Assembly (NCBI GenBank): GCA_017644045.1 | Contig: JAEPMI010000014.1 | Span: 186,001-250,000 of the forward strand | Reading direction: 5' to 3' | DNA length: 64,000 nt | Source: Deltaproteobacteria bacterium | GTDB lineage: Bacteria; Myxococcota_A; Polyangia; Polyangiales; Houyiibacteriaceae | Shown here: piece by piece, positions 10,591 to 19,526 of the stretch | How the letters are laid out: each line of letters opens with the position of its first letter | How positions within the stretch are numbered: the stretch's first letter is position 1 | Translations under genes and position numbers: made by a program | The notes under the pieces: generated by a model | Seen by the model: the letters and a program-made list of their open reading frames with translations, nothing else | What the model was told of the DNA's origin: nothing | Database searches by the model: none

Positions 10591-11591
10591 CGGAGCGACC
10601 CCACGACCGCGAGTCCCAGGCCGTTCGGCACGATGGAGACGTGCCTTCCACGCTCGAGGTTGCGCATGCGCAGCAGCGGCAACGCCAGACCCACGGCGGT
10701 TCCGACGAGCGCACCGCTCAACACGTCGGTGACGTAGTGCATGTCACCCATCATCCGGAACACGCCGACGGCGCTCGCCCCGGCGAGGAGCCCGATGCAG
10801 GGGAGGACATCCTTCGAGCCACCGCCGTAGAGCGGGAACTTCGCATGAAAGACGCAGCTGGTGACCGCTCCAGCAAAGGCCTGGCTCGTGTGGCCGCTGA
10901 AGTAGCTCCGGAAGCGAACGGAGCCGGTGCAGTCACCGTTGTCTTCCGCCAGCTCGCCGCCGCAGTCTCGCACGTAGGGCCGAACCCGGCTGGCCAACAT
11001 GTTCGCGGTGCTCTGGATGGCGGCGGTCACGAACTGGACCTCGATCGCCAACAGGGTGAGCTCGCGACCGACCTCGGGCGACTCGTGGTACCAGAACGCG
11101 CTGACCAGCCCGTCGAAGAGGAAGGGAAAGGACACGGCGAGCGAGAGCACCAGGTCGCTCGCATCCCGCACCCGGCTCCGCTCCTCGAGATCGTCGCGGC
11201 GCAGGTTCCGCCGGACGACGTCGTCGAAGCGCGAGGTCGTCTGCCAGCCCGTGCCCGCGCGCGGGTCCCCCACGTTCAGCGGACCGACGAGCTGCGTGCC
11301 CACGGTGACGGCCATCGCGCCCCCGAGCAGGCCGTAGTCCCAGAGACCGAAGCTCCCCCACTCCTCGGGCCAGCTCAGCCGCGCCTGGGGGGCTTCCCGC
11401 AGCGCGGTCGTCTCGAACACGTCGGGCTCGGTCGAGTCGGTCCGGGCGACGTCCTCGGATACTCCCTCGCCGTCGACGAAGCTCTGGGGCGCCATCGGGT
11501 CGTCCTCCGGCTCACGGCCTTGGCCATGGGCGTCGGCGCCGATGGCGAGCACCACCAGCACGGAGAGGAGCCGAAGGACCGAAGCAACCAC
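10587..11591 (-). CDS. PAP2-family phosphatase, exported
   Basis: 334-residue membrane/periplasmic protein of the type 2 phosphatidic acid phosphatase superfamily. Signature pieces are visible in order: SRVRPYVRDC (motif 1 RP), YFSGHTSQAFAG (motif 2, with Phe in place of the usual Pro before SGH), and GDMHYVTDVLSG (motif 3, H...D). The N terminus is a signal/anchor (ASVLRLLSVLVVLAIGADA). I choose GTG at 11591 because AAGGAAG sits 5 nt upstream; a TTG at 11627 is the alternative. It could act on undecaprenyl pyrophosphate, phosphatidate or inositol-type lipids. Coupled to the downstream beta-rich protein gene. Confidence 0.85.
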   Translation of the reverse strand: MVASVLRLLSVLVVLAIGADAHGQGREPEDDPMAPQSFVDGEGVSEDVARTDSTEPDVFETTALREAPQARLSWPEEWGSFGLWDYGLLGGAMAVTVGTQLVGPLNVGDPRAGTGWQTTSRFDDVVRRNLRRDDLEERSRVRDASDLVLSLAVSFPFLFDGLVSAFWYHESPEVGRELTLLAIEVQFVTAAIQSTANMLASRVRPYVRDCGGELAEDNGDCTGSVRFRSYFSGHTSQAFAGAVTSCVFHAKFPLYGGGSKDVLPCIGLLAGASAVGVFRMMGDMHYVTDVLSGALVGTAVGLALPLLRMRNLERGRHVSIVPNGLGLAVVGSLR

Positions 11592-11660
11592 CGCCGCTTC
11601 CTTGGGTAAGTGCCGAGTTCTTGTCAACTGCTACGCGATGTTTGCGGTACACCTGCTCGC

Positions 11661-14600
11661 GTGCGGCTCCTGGTCCTGCTGACGGTCTTCTTCGCGGCGT
11701 CCTCCGCGGCGCGCGCGGATCTGCCGCAGGAGCTCAGCGGTCGGAGCGCCGTCAGCGTCGAGGTCGAGGGCATGAGCGTGCCCGTCCGCGAGGTGGGTCT
11801 GCCCATCGGCGCGCCGGTGACCCGGCGGAGCCTTCGCCAGATGGTCCGGCGGCTCCTCGCCACGGGCCGCTTCGCCGACGTCCAGGTGGACGTGGTCCCG
11901 GAGGGCGCCGGCCTGCGGGTCGTCGTCCACCTCGCGCCTCGCATCGTGCTCGTGCGCGTCGACGTGAACGGCAACGACGTGCTCGACGACGAGGACGTGC
12001 GTCGCGAGCTCGACCTGACCGAAGGCGCGGAGCTCGCAGAAGCCGATCTACCCGCCGTCCAGGCGCGCCTGGGCGTCGCGTACGCCCAGCTGGGCTACGA
12101 GCAGGTCACCGTTCGAGCGACCCTGCGTGACACCGACGATCCGGCCCGGAAGGTCCTGATCCTGGACGTCGAGGAGGGCGAGCCCACCCGGATCCTCGCG
12201 GTGGTCTTCGAGGGGGAGGCTCCTCAGGAGTCGTCGGGCGTCCGCCGCTCCATGGACCTCGGCGAGGGCGACATCCTCGATCGCGAAGCGGTCACCCGTG
12301 CGGTCGAGCGAGGCCAGGAGCGCCTTCGCGAGCTCGGCCACCTGGAAGCGCGGCTGGCGCTCCAGTCGCTCGACCGCAGCGGTGGGGGCGTGATCGTCCG
12401 GGTCCTGAGCCACGTGGGCCCCCGCTACCAGGTGCTCATCCGCGGCTACGGCCAGGTCCCGCGCACCGCGATCTACGACGTGCTCCGCATCGGCGAGGAG
12501 CGGCCGCACTCCGGCGTGATTCTCGCGATGGAGGGCCGCGTCACCAAGCTGGTCCAGCGCTACGGCTTCCCCGACGCCGAGGTCAGCATACGGCGGGTGC
12601 AGGCCCCCGAGGAGTCCGCGGTCCCTCTCCGGCCTGGCGTGTCGACCCTCCTCCTGGTGGACGTCCGCACCGGGGATCCCGTTCGCGTGGTCGGGCGGAG
12701 CTTCCCCGGTGCCCGTCACCTGGAGGGTTCGTTCCTGGACGAGCAGATCGACGCGATCCTCGACGACGCCATCGACGAGATCGGGCCGCTCGAGCCGATC
12801 GACGATCTGGTCGCTCGGCGGCTGCTGGTCGGTCCGGAGTCGCGCCGCCGCTCGGCGCCTCCGCTCGACATCACGCCAGCGGAGGTCTGGTACGAGAGCG
12901 CCTACACCCAGGCGACCGAGCACATCCAGGAGCTCTATCGCGCGGACGGATTCCTGGCCGCGACCGCCGGCCCGGCCCAGCTCGAGCGGATCGACGAGCG
13001 GCGCGCGCGGGTGATCGTTCCGGTGGTCGAAGGCCCTCGCACCCGACTCCACCGGATGACCATCGAGGGCAACGAGGCGCTGGGCGACCGGGTGGTGCTC
13101 GAGGCTGCCGGCCTCGAGCGCGGGCAGCCCTTCAGCTACCTCGCGCTCGAGAAGGCCGAGGGCCGCATCCTCGAGGCCTATCGGGACCAGGGCTACTACT
13201 ACGCGTCGATCGAGCGCGACGTGCTCTTCAGTCCGGACCGCACCCGAGCGGAGGTCCGGCTCCGGATCATCGAGCGCTTCGTCGTCCACATCGGGGAGGT
13301 CCGCTTCGAGGGGCTGGAGCAGACGTCCGAGACGTTCGCTCGCCGCGTTCTGCCGGTCGGCCGAGGCGACCGCCTCACTCCGACCTCGCTCCGCTTGGCG
13401 CGGGACCGGCTGATCGATCTCGGGGTCTTCAGCGGCGTGACCGTTGCGCCGGAGGACGAGGACCTGCCGGCGCGAGTGAAGAACCTGGTGATCACGGTCA
13501 CCGAGCGAAAGACCCAGTACCTCGACTTCACCGCGGGCGTTTCCACCGGTCAGGGCGCCCGCTTCGGCGTGGAGTACGGCTACCGGAACATCGGCGGCGC
13601 GGCGCTCCAGATCACGGCCCGCGCCCAGTTTGGCTACCAGTTCTTCTTTCTCGACGAGACCCTCGAGGACCGGTTCCAGGCGCTGAGCCTGGGCGACCGG
13701 CTGGAGCGGCGCGTGGCGCTGGTCTTCACCGCTCCCTACGTGGGCATCCCTGCGGTGAGCACGTCCCTGAGCCTGAGCCACCAGCGCGAGAACGAGCGCG
13801 CGTTCGGCCTCACCAAGAACGGCATCGACCTCACCTTCACCTGGCGGCCGCGGCGCCTCTTCGGCATGAGCGTGAGCGGCGCCATCGAGAACAACGAGAT
13901 CGGCGTCCTCGGGTCCGACTCCTACGAGGAGCTCCTCGAGACCACGACCGATCTCCGATTGCGTCAGCTGCTCCGCGTCCCGGAGGGGACCTCGACGCTG
14001 GTGGCCACCGAGGTCACCGCGAGCGTGGACTTCCGCGACAGCCCCTTCACTCCGTCCAAGGGGTTCTACGCGACGGTCACCGCCGAGTACGCTCGGACCC
14101 TGCGCCCCGCCGAGATCGAACGGGACGGGGAGCGGATCGTCTTCGACAGCAACCACGTCCGGCTCCTCGGGACCTTCAACGGCTACATCCCGCTGGGCGA
14201 CAAGGTGGTCCTGGCGACTCAGCTGCGGCTCGGCCGGGTGGTCCACCTGACCGCGGAGAGCAAGACCTACCCGAACCGTCAGTTCTTCCTCGGCGGCGTC
14301 GACACGGTCCGCGGCTACCTGCAGGACTCGATGGTCCCCCAGGACCTGGCCGAGGCGATCCGGAACGGCCTGGTCGAGAACACCGAGGCGGTCGTCCAGG
14401 GCGGCGACTCGTTCATGGTGCTCCGGGGGGAGCTGCGCTTCCCGATCTTCGGGGACATCGGCGGCGGCGCCTTCGTCGATCTGGGCAACACCTGGATCGA
14501 CACCGGCGGCCGGCCCTTCGAGAGCGGCGGGCTGAACCCCATCGAGCTGCGCCCCACGGCCGGGCTCGGGCTGCGCATCAACACCCCGGTCGGACCCATC

Positions 14601-14696
14601 GCGTTCGACTACGGGATCCTCCTGTTGCGGCGGACCTATCTGAACTCGATCAGCGAGCCATTCGGCTCGTTCCACTTCTCGATCGGCCTCTTCTGA
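11661..14696 (+). CDS. BamA/TamA-like outer-membrane protein with POTRA domains
   Basis: 1011-residue Omp85-superfamily protein. Signal peptide MRLLVLLTVFFAASSAARA, then a long series of POTRA-like beta-alpha-alpha-beta units (about 25-610, e.g. RFADVQVDVVPEGAGLRVVV; RMTIEGNEALGDRVVLEAAG), then a 16-strand-type barrel (about 620-1011). The barrel includes GGVDTVRGYLQD, the usual VRGY/F motif, and a C-terminal Phe (FHFSIGLF). Omp85 proteins insert or translocate outer-membrane proteins. The GTG at 11661 starts the signal peptide. The POTRA region is unusually long, and no TamB-like gene is adjacent, so it could be a TamA-like variant or an independent paralogue of BamA. Confidence 0.88.
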   Translation: MRLLVLLTVFFAASSAARADLPQELSGRSAVSVEVEGMSVPVREVGLPIGAPVTRRSLRQMVRRLLATGRFADVQVDVVPEGAGLRVVVHLAPRIVLVRVDVNGNDVLDDEDVRRELDLTEGAELAEADLPAVQARLGVAYAQLGYEQVTVRATLRDTDDPARKVLILDVEEGEPTRILAVVFEGEAPQESSGVRRSMDLGEGDILDREAVTRAVERGQERLRELGHLEARLALQSLDRSGGGVIVRVLSHVGPRYQVLIRGYGQVPRTAIYDVLRIGEERPHSGVILAMEGRVTKLVQRYGFPDAEVSIRRVQAPEESAVPLRPGVSTLLLVDVRTGDPVRVVGRSFPGARHLEGSFLDEQIDAILDDAIDEIGPLEPIDDLVARRLLVGPESRRRSAPPLDITPAEVWYESAYTQATEHIQELYRADGFLAATAGPAQLERIDERRARVIVPVVEGPRTRLHRMTIEGNEALGDRVVLEAAGLERGQPFSYLALEKAEGRILEAYRDQGYYYASIERDVLFSPDRTRAEVRLRIIERFVVHIGEVRFEGLEQTSETFARRVLPVGRGDRLTPTSLRLARDRLIDLGVFSGVTVAPEDEDLPARVKNLVITVTERKTQYLDFTAGVSTGQGARFGVEYGYRNIGGAALQITARAQFGYQFFFLDETLEDRFQALSLGDRLERRVALVFTAPYVGIPAVSTSLSLSHQRENERAFGLTKNGIDLTFTWRPRRLFGMSVSGAIENNEIGVLGSDSYEELLETTTDLRLRQLLRVPEGTSTLVATEVTASVDFRDSPFTPSKGFYATVTAEYARTLRPAEIERDGERIVFDSNHVRLLGTFNGYIPLGDKVVLATQLRLGRVVHLTAESKTYPNRQFFLGGVDTVRGYLQDSMVPQDLAEAIRNGLVENTEAVVQGGDSFMVLRGELRFPIFGDIGGGAFVDLGNTWIDTGGRPFESGGLNPIELRPTAGLGLRINTPVGPIAFDYGILLLRRTYLNSISEPFGSFHFSIGLF

Positions 14697-14755
14697 GCCC
14701 ACGCAGACATGCCGGAGGCTTGACCCCGGGGGCGCGGGCACTTAATTGACCCGCC

Positions 14756-14953
14756 ATGGCGAAGATCGACGAGCAGCTGGTGGACCGGCGAACGGTGGAC
14801 CGAAACATCGAGAAGGGTCTGCTGACCCGCAAGGACTACGAGGCCTACCTCGGTAAGCTGAAGGACTCGGAGGACAACGCCGAGACGGTGTCCCTCGAGG
14901 AAGACGAGGTCGAGGCCGAAGGCGCCGACGAGGCCGCCGAGACCGAGGCCTGA
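14756..14953 (+). CDS. Small acidic conserved-type protein
   Basis: 65 residues: a basic/helical first half (DEQLVDRRTVDRNIEKGLLT, then RKDYEAYLGKLKD) and a very acidic tail (EEDEVEAEGADEAAETEA). It ends 2 nt before the DUF1844 gene, so the two form a tight operon and probably act together. No family name recognised. The start has no strong ribosome site. Confidence 0.7.
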   Translation: MAKIDEQLVDRRTVDRNIEKGLLTRKDYEAYLGKLKDSEDNAETVSLEEDEVEAEGADEAAETEA

Positions 14954-14955
14954 CC

Positions 14956-15303
14956 GTGTCCGGCGAGGATCTCAGCCCCGAGGCTCAGCGCGCCGCCGAG
15001 AAACAGGCGGACGAGGCGGAGGCCAAGCTCGACGAGGCGGCCGCGCCGCCCGTCGACTTCAACACCTTCGTCCTCTCGCTGAGCACGAGCGCGATCGTGC
15101 ACCTGGGCGCCGCACCGAAGGAGATGTTCGGTGGCGGCGAGGTGCCGCCGAAGAACCTCCCGCTGGCCAAGCAGACCATCGACTGCATCGCCATGCTCGA
15201 GGACAAGACCCGGGGGAACCTCTCCGGCGAGGAAGAGCGGCTCCTGTCGCAGATCCTCTACGACCTGCGCATGCGCTACGTGCGCGCCGCTTCGTCCGCC
15301 TGA
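14956..15303 (+). CDS. DUF1844 domain protein
   Basis: 115-residue cytosolic protein that matches the DUF1844 family closely: FNTFVLSLSTSAIVHLG, NLPLAKQTIDCIAMLEDKTR and EEERLLSQILYDLRMRYV are the family hallmarks. Function is unknown in the family. It begins with GTG 2 nt after the small acidic gene and its last 28 nt overlap the tail of the converging Hpt gene. Confidence 0.9.
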   Translation: MSGEDLSPEAQRAAEKQADEAEAKLDEAAAPPVDFNTFVLSLSTSAIVHLGAAPKEMFGGGEVPPKNLPLAKQTIDCIAMLEDKTRGNLSGEEERLLSQILYDLRMRYVRAASSA

Positions 15304-15602
15304 GCGACGAACGCGTCCAGCGCCCCCTTCGCGCTATCGACCACCTCGGTCGGTAGCGCGTCGTCGTTTCGGTGGGGGAGGAGCACGAGCTCGAGCGTCC
15401 GCGCGGCCTCCGAGACGCCCGTCAGCCCGTAGGAGCCGGCGGTGCCGTAGGTTTTGTGAGCGATGTGCCACAGGGCTTCGACCGCACCCGCGTCGCCCGC
15501 TTCGACCCTGGAGAAGGCGTCCCGCGCCTCCACGACCGTCTCGGCGAGAGCTCCGACGTACTCGCGCCGCAGCGCCTCCAGCCGCCTCTCCAGCTCACTC
15601 AC
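15276..15602 (-). CDS. Stand-alone Hpt (histidine phosphotransfer) protein
   Basis: 108-residue four-helix Hpt domain with no other domain. The phosphorylatable histidine is expected at H49 in LWHIAHKTYGTAGSYG (usual HxxKGxxxxxG pattern). Such proteins pass phosphate between hybrid-kinase receivers and final response regulators. Starts with GTG at 15602. Possible partners in the window are the two orphan hybrid kinases (6928-8925 and 20286-22202), which is inference. Divergent from the pseudokinase/receiver gene. Confidence 0.82.
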   Translation of the reverse strand: MSELERRLEALRREYVGALAETVVEARDAFSRVEAGDAGAVEALWHIAHKTYGTAGSYGLTGVSEAARTLELVLLPHRNDDALPTEVVDSAKGALDAFVAQADEAART

Positions 15603-15676
15603 CCGAACAGGTTAGGCGCAATTTTTCCGGGTTGCGAGAGCCCTGAGGCCCCCGCCGGAGGCTATACTCCACGGCG

Positions 15677-16759
15677 ATGCTCGAAGGCCTCCACCGTGGG
15701 CAGCTTCTCGCTGACCGCTTTCGAGTCGAGGTGGTGACCGAACGCGGCGCGGTGGCCTGGGACGAGGAGCTCGAACGGCGCGTCGAGATCGAGCCGCTCA
15801 TCGGGGACTCCGCCTCGGAGGCGCAGCGGCTCGCCGCCATCATCCACCCGAACCTCCAGGCCATCTACGCGGTCTCCATGACCGACGAGGGGGCGGGCTT
15901 CGTGGTGCGCGAGCATCTGCCGGGCGTCTCGCTCGGCGAGTGGGTCGAGCTCTACGACGAGCGCGCGCTCCCGATCGACGCCGCGGTGGGTGTGCTCGAT
16001 CCGATCGCGCTGGCGCTCGAGTCGCTCCATCGCGAGGGTCGCGCGCACGGTCACGTCGACGAGTTCCACGTTCAGGTGGGCCCCTCGTTCCGCGTGTGCC
16101 TCCTCTCGCCACGCTCGATGCCGGCGCCCTCGATGCCGAAGGAGTCGGACGACCTGCGCACCCTCGGCGAGCTCGCCCACCGGCTCCTGACGGGCAGTCC
16201 GCCCCAGCCCGGCGTCGCTCCGAGCGCCTGCCGCCCCGGGCTCTCCCGCGCCTTCGACAAGCCGCTCGCACGCATGCTCGGCGACGACCCCCACTCGGCC
16301 GAGACCTTCCGCCAGCGCATGGCGGTCGCCCAGGCCTTCGCTGCGGCGACTCCGCTCGCGCACACCATCCTGCTCGTCGACGCCGACGAGGAGTTCCGCA
16401 AGACCCTCGCGGGGATCCTGCGTCAGGCATTTCCGGATGCGCGCTTCCTCCACGAGTCGAGCGGCACCGCGGCCCTGCAGACGCTCCGTACTCGCGAGGT
16501 CTCGCTCGTCATCACCGAGCTACGGACCTCGGACATCGACGGCTTCGAGCTCGCGACATCCGTCCGCAAGGAGCGCGACACCCGCTCCACGCCCTTGCTG
16601 GTGGTCACCGGCACGGGCGCGGCCACCGACTGGGAGCGACTCTCGGGCCTCGGCGTCGATGCCTTCCTCTTCAAGCCGGTCGACGCGACGTCGCTCATCG
16701 CCAGCGCTCGCCGGCTGATCGGCGCGCCCGAGCCGCCGCGTTTTCCCGGCGGCGACTGA
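15677..16759 (+). CDS. Degenerate Ser/Thr-kinase-like domain fused to degenerate receiver
   Basis: 360 residues. The first ~215 look like a Ser/Thr kinase fold (RDR-like N-lobe, VVREHLPGVSLGEWVEL hinge, DDLRTLGELAHRLLTG) but the key residues are gone: the ATP-lysine site reads VEIE (E39), the catalytic loop HRDLKPxN reads HGHVDEFH (124-131), and no DFG is present. Residues 228-350 are a receiver with D235/D237 and K333 (LFKPV) kept, but the phosphoacceptor Asp is Glu (E281, LVITELRTSDIDG). Both parts are probably non-catalytic, acting as a scaffold or constitutive-state regulator. Divergent from the Hpt gene, 74 nt apart. Confidence 0.82.
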   Translation: MLEGLHRGQLLADRFRVEVVTERGAVAWDEELERRVEIEPLIGDSASEAQRLAAIIHPNLQAIYAVSMTDEGAGFVVREHLPGVSLGEWVELYDERALPIDAAVGVLDPIALALESLHREGRAHGHVDEFHVQVGPSFRVCLLSPRSMPAPSMPKESDDLRTLGELAHRLLTGSPPQPGVAPSACRPGLSRAFDKPLARMLGDDPHSAETFRQRMAVAQAFAAATPLAHTILLVDADEEFRKTLAGILRQAFPDARFLHESSGTAALQTLRTREVSLVITELRTSDIDGFELATSVRKERDTRSTPLLVVTGTGAATDWERLSGLGVDAFLFKPVDATSLIASARRLIGAPEPPRFPGGD

Positions 16760-16781
16760 GTAGTTGGTCTATAGCGAGCCC

Positions 16782-18275
16782 GTGCGCTGGCTCGCCACGA
16801 CATTGGGGGTCCCTCCAGCGGATCGGAGCGATCCGACCTGGCACATCTCCCCCGTCGTCGATTCGCTGGCCTACGCGTTCAGCTGGCTCTGGGTCCTGAT
16901 CCCGATGGTGCTGGTCAGTGGGACCGACCGCCTCGACTATCTCGGGGCGTACCTGGTCGTGCTGACCTTCACCGACGTGCACCGACACTACGGGTTGCCC
17001 TACGTCTATCTCGATCGGCAGGTCTTTCGGCGGCACCCCATCCGGTTCACGCTCTTCCCGCTGGTCATGGTCGCGCTCTTCGTCGCGGCGCCCTTCATGA
17101 GCCGGAGCCGGCTCTACCTCGACGGAGCCGGCGTCGCCGGGACGCTCGGAGCGCTCCTGCTCTTCGTGCAGCTCCTCGGTCGCGACCGCGACGACCGCCG
17201 ACCCACGACGCGACAGCTCGCCACGATGTTCGGCTCCGGTGTGGCCGCCGCCGCCGTTGGCTTCGCCCTCGCGTCGATCCTCGACGCACCCAACCCCGTC
17301 GGTGTGACCCTCGCGGTTGCAGCCTTCGTGGCGTCGCTGACCCTCGATCTCCTCCAGCGCGGCGCCGACCCGCGGCCCCGCTTCGTCGCGCCCGCGCTCA
17401 CCGGACTCGCCGTGGTCGCCGCCCTGGTCGCGAGCCTCGCCGAGGAGCCCACCCTCTTTCGGCTGCGTGGGGTCATCGCCTTCGTCGCAGTCGTCGCCGG
17501 GCTCTGGAACATCTGGCACGTGTACATGCAGAAGTACGGGATCCTCCGCCTCTACCAGGCGAAGGCCCGCCCGCTGCGCGAGGAGCGTGGCGCCGCCGAC
17601 GTCCCGGGCTGGGTCGACCGGCTCATGCTCTTCGCCTGGATGCCGCTCTACCTCTTCGCGCTCGTCGGCGAGTACCGGGGCGAGGTCTTTCAGCTCTTCC
17701 CTCAGGGGCGCGCGACCCTGGGACCGCTCTTCGACGTGGTGGCGAGCATCGCGCCGGTGGGCCTACCGGTCTCGATCGCTCTGGTGGTCGTCGCGGTCGG
17801 CCTCTTCGTGCATCACGAACGCCGGGCGCACGGCTTCCGCAGTCGCGCTCGACTGGTCATGGCGATCGGCACCCTCGGGCTCGCGTCGACCTTCCTCTTC
17901 GTGCACCCGCTCAAGGCCTACCTGGCCTTCGCCTTCAGCCACGCGCTCGAATACATGGTGTTCGTCTGGGCCTACCAGCGGCGCCGCTACCGTGAGCCTC
18001 TGCCTCACCGACCACTGATCGAGCGCGCGCTCCGCTTCCCGTGGCTCGCCTACGTGCTCTCGGCGCTCGCGCTCGGCGCGCTCTTCCTCTACTGGAAGTA
18101 CTGGGGGCGCTGGATCGTGGTGGATGCCGATCAACCGCGGCTCTTCGGTTGGCGTGCGATGGAGTGGGTCGGCTACTGGACGATCTTCCAGTCGATGGTC
18201 CACTTCTACTTCGACGGCTTCCTCTGGAAGATGCGCCTCCCCGCCGTGCGCGCGACGATCGGCGCCCGGACCTGA
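16782..18275 (+). CDS. Polytopic membrane protein of unknown function
   Basis: About 497 residues with roughly 10-12 hydrophobic segments (e.g. FTLFPLVMVALFVAA; LRGVIAFVAVVAGLW; LAYVLSALALGALFLYW). Histidines and charged residues lie near membrane faces (TFTDVHRHYGLPYVYLDRQ; NIWHVYMQKYGILRLYQAK; HALEYMVFVWAYQ). No named transporter motif recognised; the repeated His-containing segments hint at metal or cofactor binding. GTG at 16782 is used; a TTG at 16764 is also possible. Starts 22 nt after the pseudokinase gene and may be co-transcribed with it. Confidence 0.72.
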   Translation: MRWLATTLGVPPADRSDPTWHISPVVDSLAYAFSWLWVLIPMVLVSGTDRLDYLGAYLVVLTFTDVHRHYGLPYVYLDRQVFRRHPIRFTLFPLVMVALFVAAPFMSRSRLYLDGAGVAGTLGALLLFVQLLGRDRDDRRPTTRQLATMFGSGVAAAAVGFALASILDAPNPVGVTLAVAAFVASLTLDLLQRGADPRPRFVAPALTGLAVVAALVASLAEEPTLFRLRGVIAFVAVVAGLWNIWHVYMQKYGILRLYQAKARPLREERGAADVPGWVDRLMLFAWMPLYLFALVGEYRGEVFQLFPQGRATLGPLFDVVASIAPVGLPVSIALVVVAVGLFVHHERRAHGFRSRARLVMAIGTLGLASTFLFVHPLKAYLAFAFSHALEYMVFVWAYQRRRYREPLPHRPLIERALRFPWLAYVLSALALGALFLYWKYWGRWIVVDADQPRLFGWRAMEWVGYWTIFQSMVHFYFDGFLWKMRLPAVRATIGART

Positions 18276-18294
18276 AGCTGCTAGTCTCCCCGTG

Positions 18295-19104
18295 ATGGGG
18301 CGATGGCGAGAGCTCGCGCTCACCTTGGGGGTGGTCTTGGTGTCGGCGTCGGCGGTGGCGCAGTCACCCGAGGTTCCGGCCGAAGGTGATGAGGAAGAGA
18401 CCGCGGGGCCACCGGCGCTCCCGCCCGAGCTCGAAGCCGAGGCGCGGAGCCGCTTCGAGCTCGGCGTCTCGCTCTATCATCAGGGTCGCGCGGAGGAAGC
18501 GTTGGTCGAGTTCCAGCGAGCCCACGAGATCAGCGGCCGGCCGGAGTTCTACTACAACATCTACCTCTGCCATCGCGACGCGGGTCAGATCCGAGAGGCA
18601 GCGACCTCGCTGGCGAGCTATCTCGCCGAGAGCGGCGACGTGCCGAACCGTGGCTTGCTCGAGCGGCGGCTCGAGACCCTGCGTGAGCAGATCGCCAACG
18701 AGGAGGAGACGGCCGCGGCGGAGGCCGAAGCTCGCCGAGCCGCCGAGGACGCCGAACGACGCGCGGGCCAACGGACGGAGCTGCGTCAGCCAAACCGAAC
18801 GGGTCCCGTTCTACTGCTGGGGATCGGTGGCGCCGCGATGCTGGCGGCCGTCGGCGTGGGCGTGTCCGCGCTCTTCCTCCACGACGAGCTCGACCAGGAC
18901 TGCTTCGGCTCGGCCTGTCCGTACTGGAAAGCGGACGAGATCGACTCGCTCCACCGTCGCACGCTCGCCTTCGACGTGATGATCGGCGCGGGTGCCGCGA
19001 TGGTGCTCGGCGGCATGATCTGGTGGATCGTCGACAAGCCCGTCGAGGTGCCGGTCACCGCGAGCTGCGGGCCCTTCGGCTGCGTGGTGGAGGGTCGCTT
19101 CTGA
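18295..19104 (+). CDS. Exported TPR protein with C-terminal membrane segments
   Basis: 269 residues: signal peptide (RELALTLGVVLVSASAVAQ), a TPR-like unit (ELGVSLYHQGRAEEALVEFQ, then a second helix pair to ~125), a charged coiled-coil (about 130-165), and two hydrophobic segments (GPVLLLGIGGAAMLAAVGVG; MIGAGAAMVLGGMIWWIV). It is a common layout in myxobacterial envelope proteins. Its stop overlaps the start of the next gene (TGATG), so the two are coupled. Function unknown. Confidence 0.72.
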   Translation: MGRWRELALTLGVVLVSASAVAQSPEVPAEGDEEETAGPPALPPELEAEARSRFELGVSLYHQGRAEEALVEFQRAHEISGRPEFYYNIYLCHRDAGQIREAATSLASYLAESGDVPNRGLLERRLETLREQIANEEETAAAEAEARRAAEDAERRAGQRTELRQPNRTGPVLLLGIGGAAMLAAVGVGVSALFLHDELDQDCFGSACPYWKADEIDSLHRRTLAFDVMIGAGAAMVLGGMIWWIVDKPVEVPVTASCGPFGCVVEGRF

Positions 19105-19526
19105 TGGGGCGCTTCGCCATCGCGCTCGTGCTCCTCTTCGGCTGCACCGCCGTCTACGACGACTTCGAGCAGTGCAGCGTCGAGCCGCCGCGCGTGTTCG
19201 CGACGCCACCGTGTGGCGAGGACTACGTCAGCTGCTTCAACGCGTGCGGGATGGACGTCGCGTGTCGCGACCGATGCGCCACCGACCGACCGGAGTGCGA
19301 TCAGTGCTTCACCGACACCTATCGCCGGTGTGTCGAAGAGATGATGCCGGGGTGCGAAGCCAACTACGTCGACCTGATCTGCTGCGTCGAAGGCCTCTGC
19401 CCGATCACGGACACGATGTGCGCCGAGTGCGCCGACGTCAGCGCCGCCGTGAACGCCTGCTGGAGCGACCGAGCGATCGCGACCGCCTGTCAGCCCCGGC
19501 TCAACGACTGCGTCGTCGGGTTCTGA
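19104..19526 (+). CDS. Cys-rich lipoprotein
   Basis: 140 residues with lipobox LLFGC and about 19 cysteines in total, spaced like disulfide-bonded secreted domains (CFNACGMDVACRDRC; CDQCFTD; ICCVEGLC; CAECADV). An outer-membrane or periplasmic anchor is expected. It overlaps the upstream TPR gene by 1 nt. The next gene's stop codon is immediately adjacent on the other strand. No family recognised. Confidence 0.72.
   Translation: MGRFAIALVLLFGCTAVYDDFEQCSVEPPRVFATPPCGEDYVSCFNACGMDVACRDRCATDRPECDQCFTDTYRRCVEEMMPGCEANYVDLICCVEGLCPITDTMCAECADVSAAVNACWSDRAIATACQPRLNDCVVGF

Noticed and set aside
12048-14741. Long minus-strand open frame opposite the BamA/TamA-like gene
   Set aside because: Antisense to a strongly supported Omp85 gene with POTRA and barrel features; the translation has no recognisable domain.
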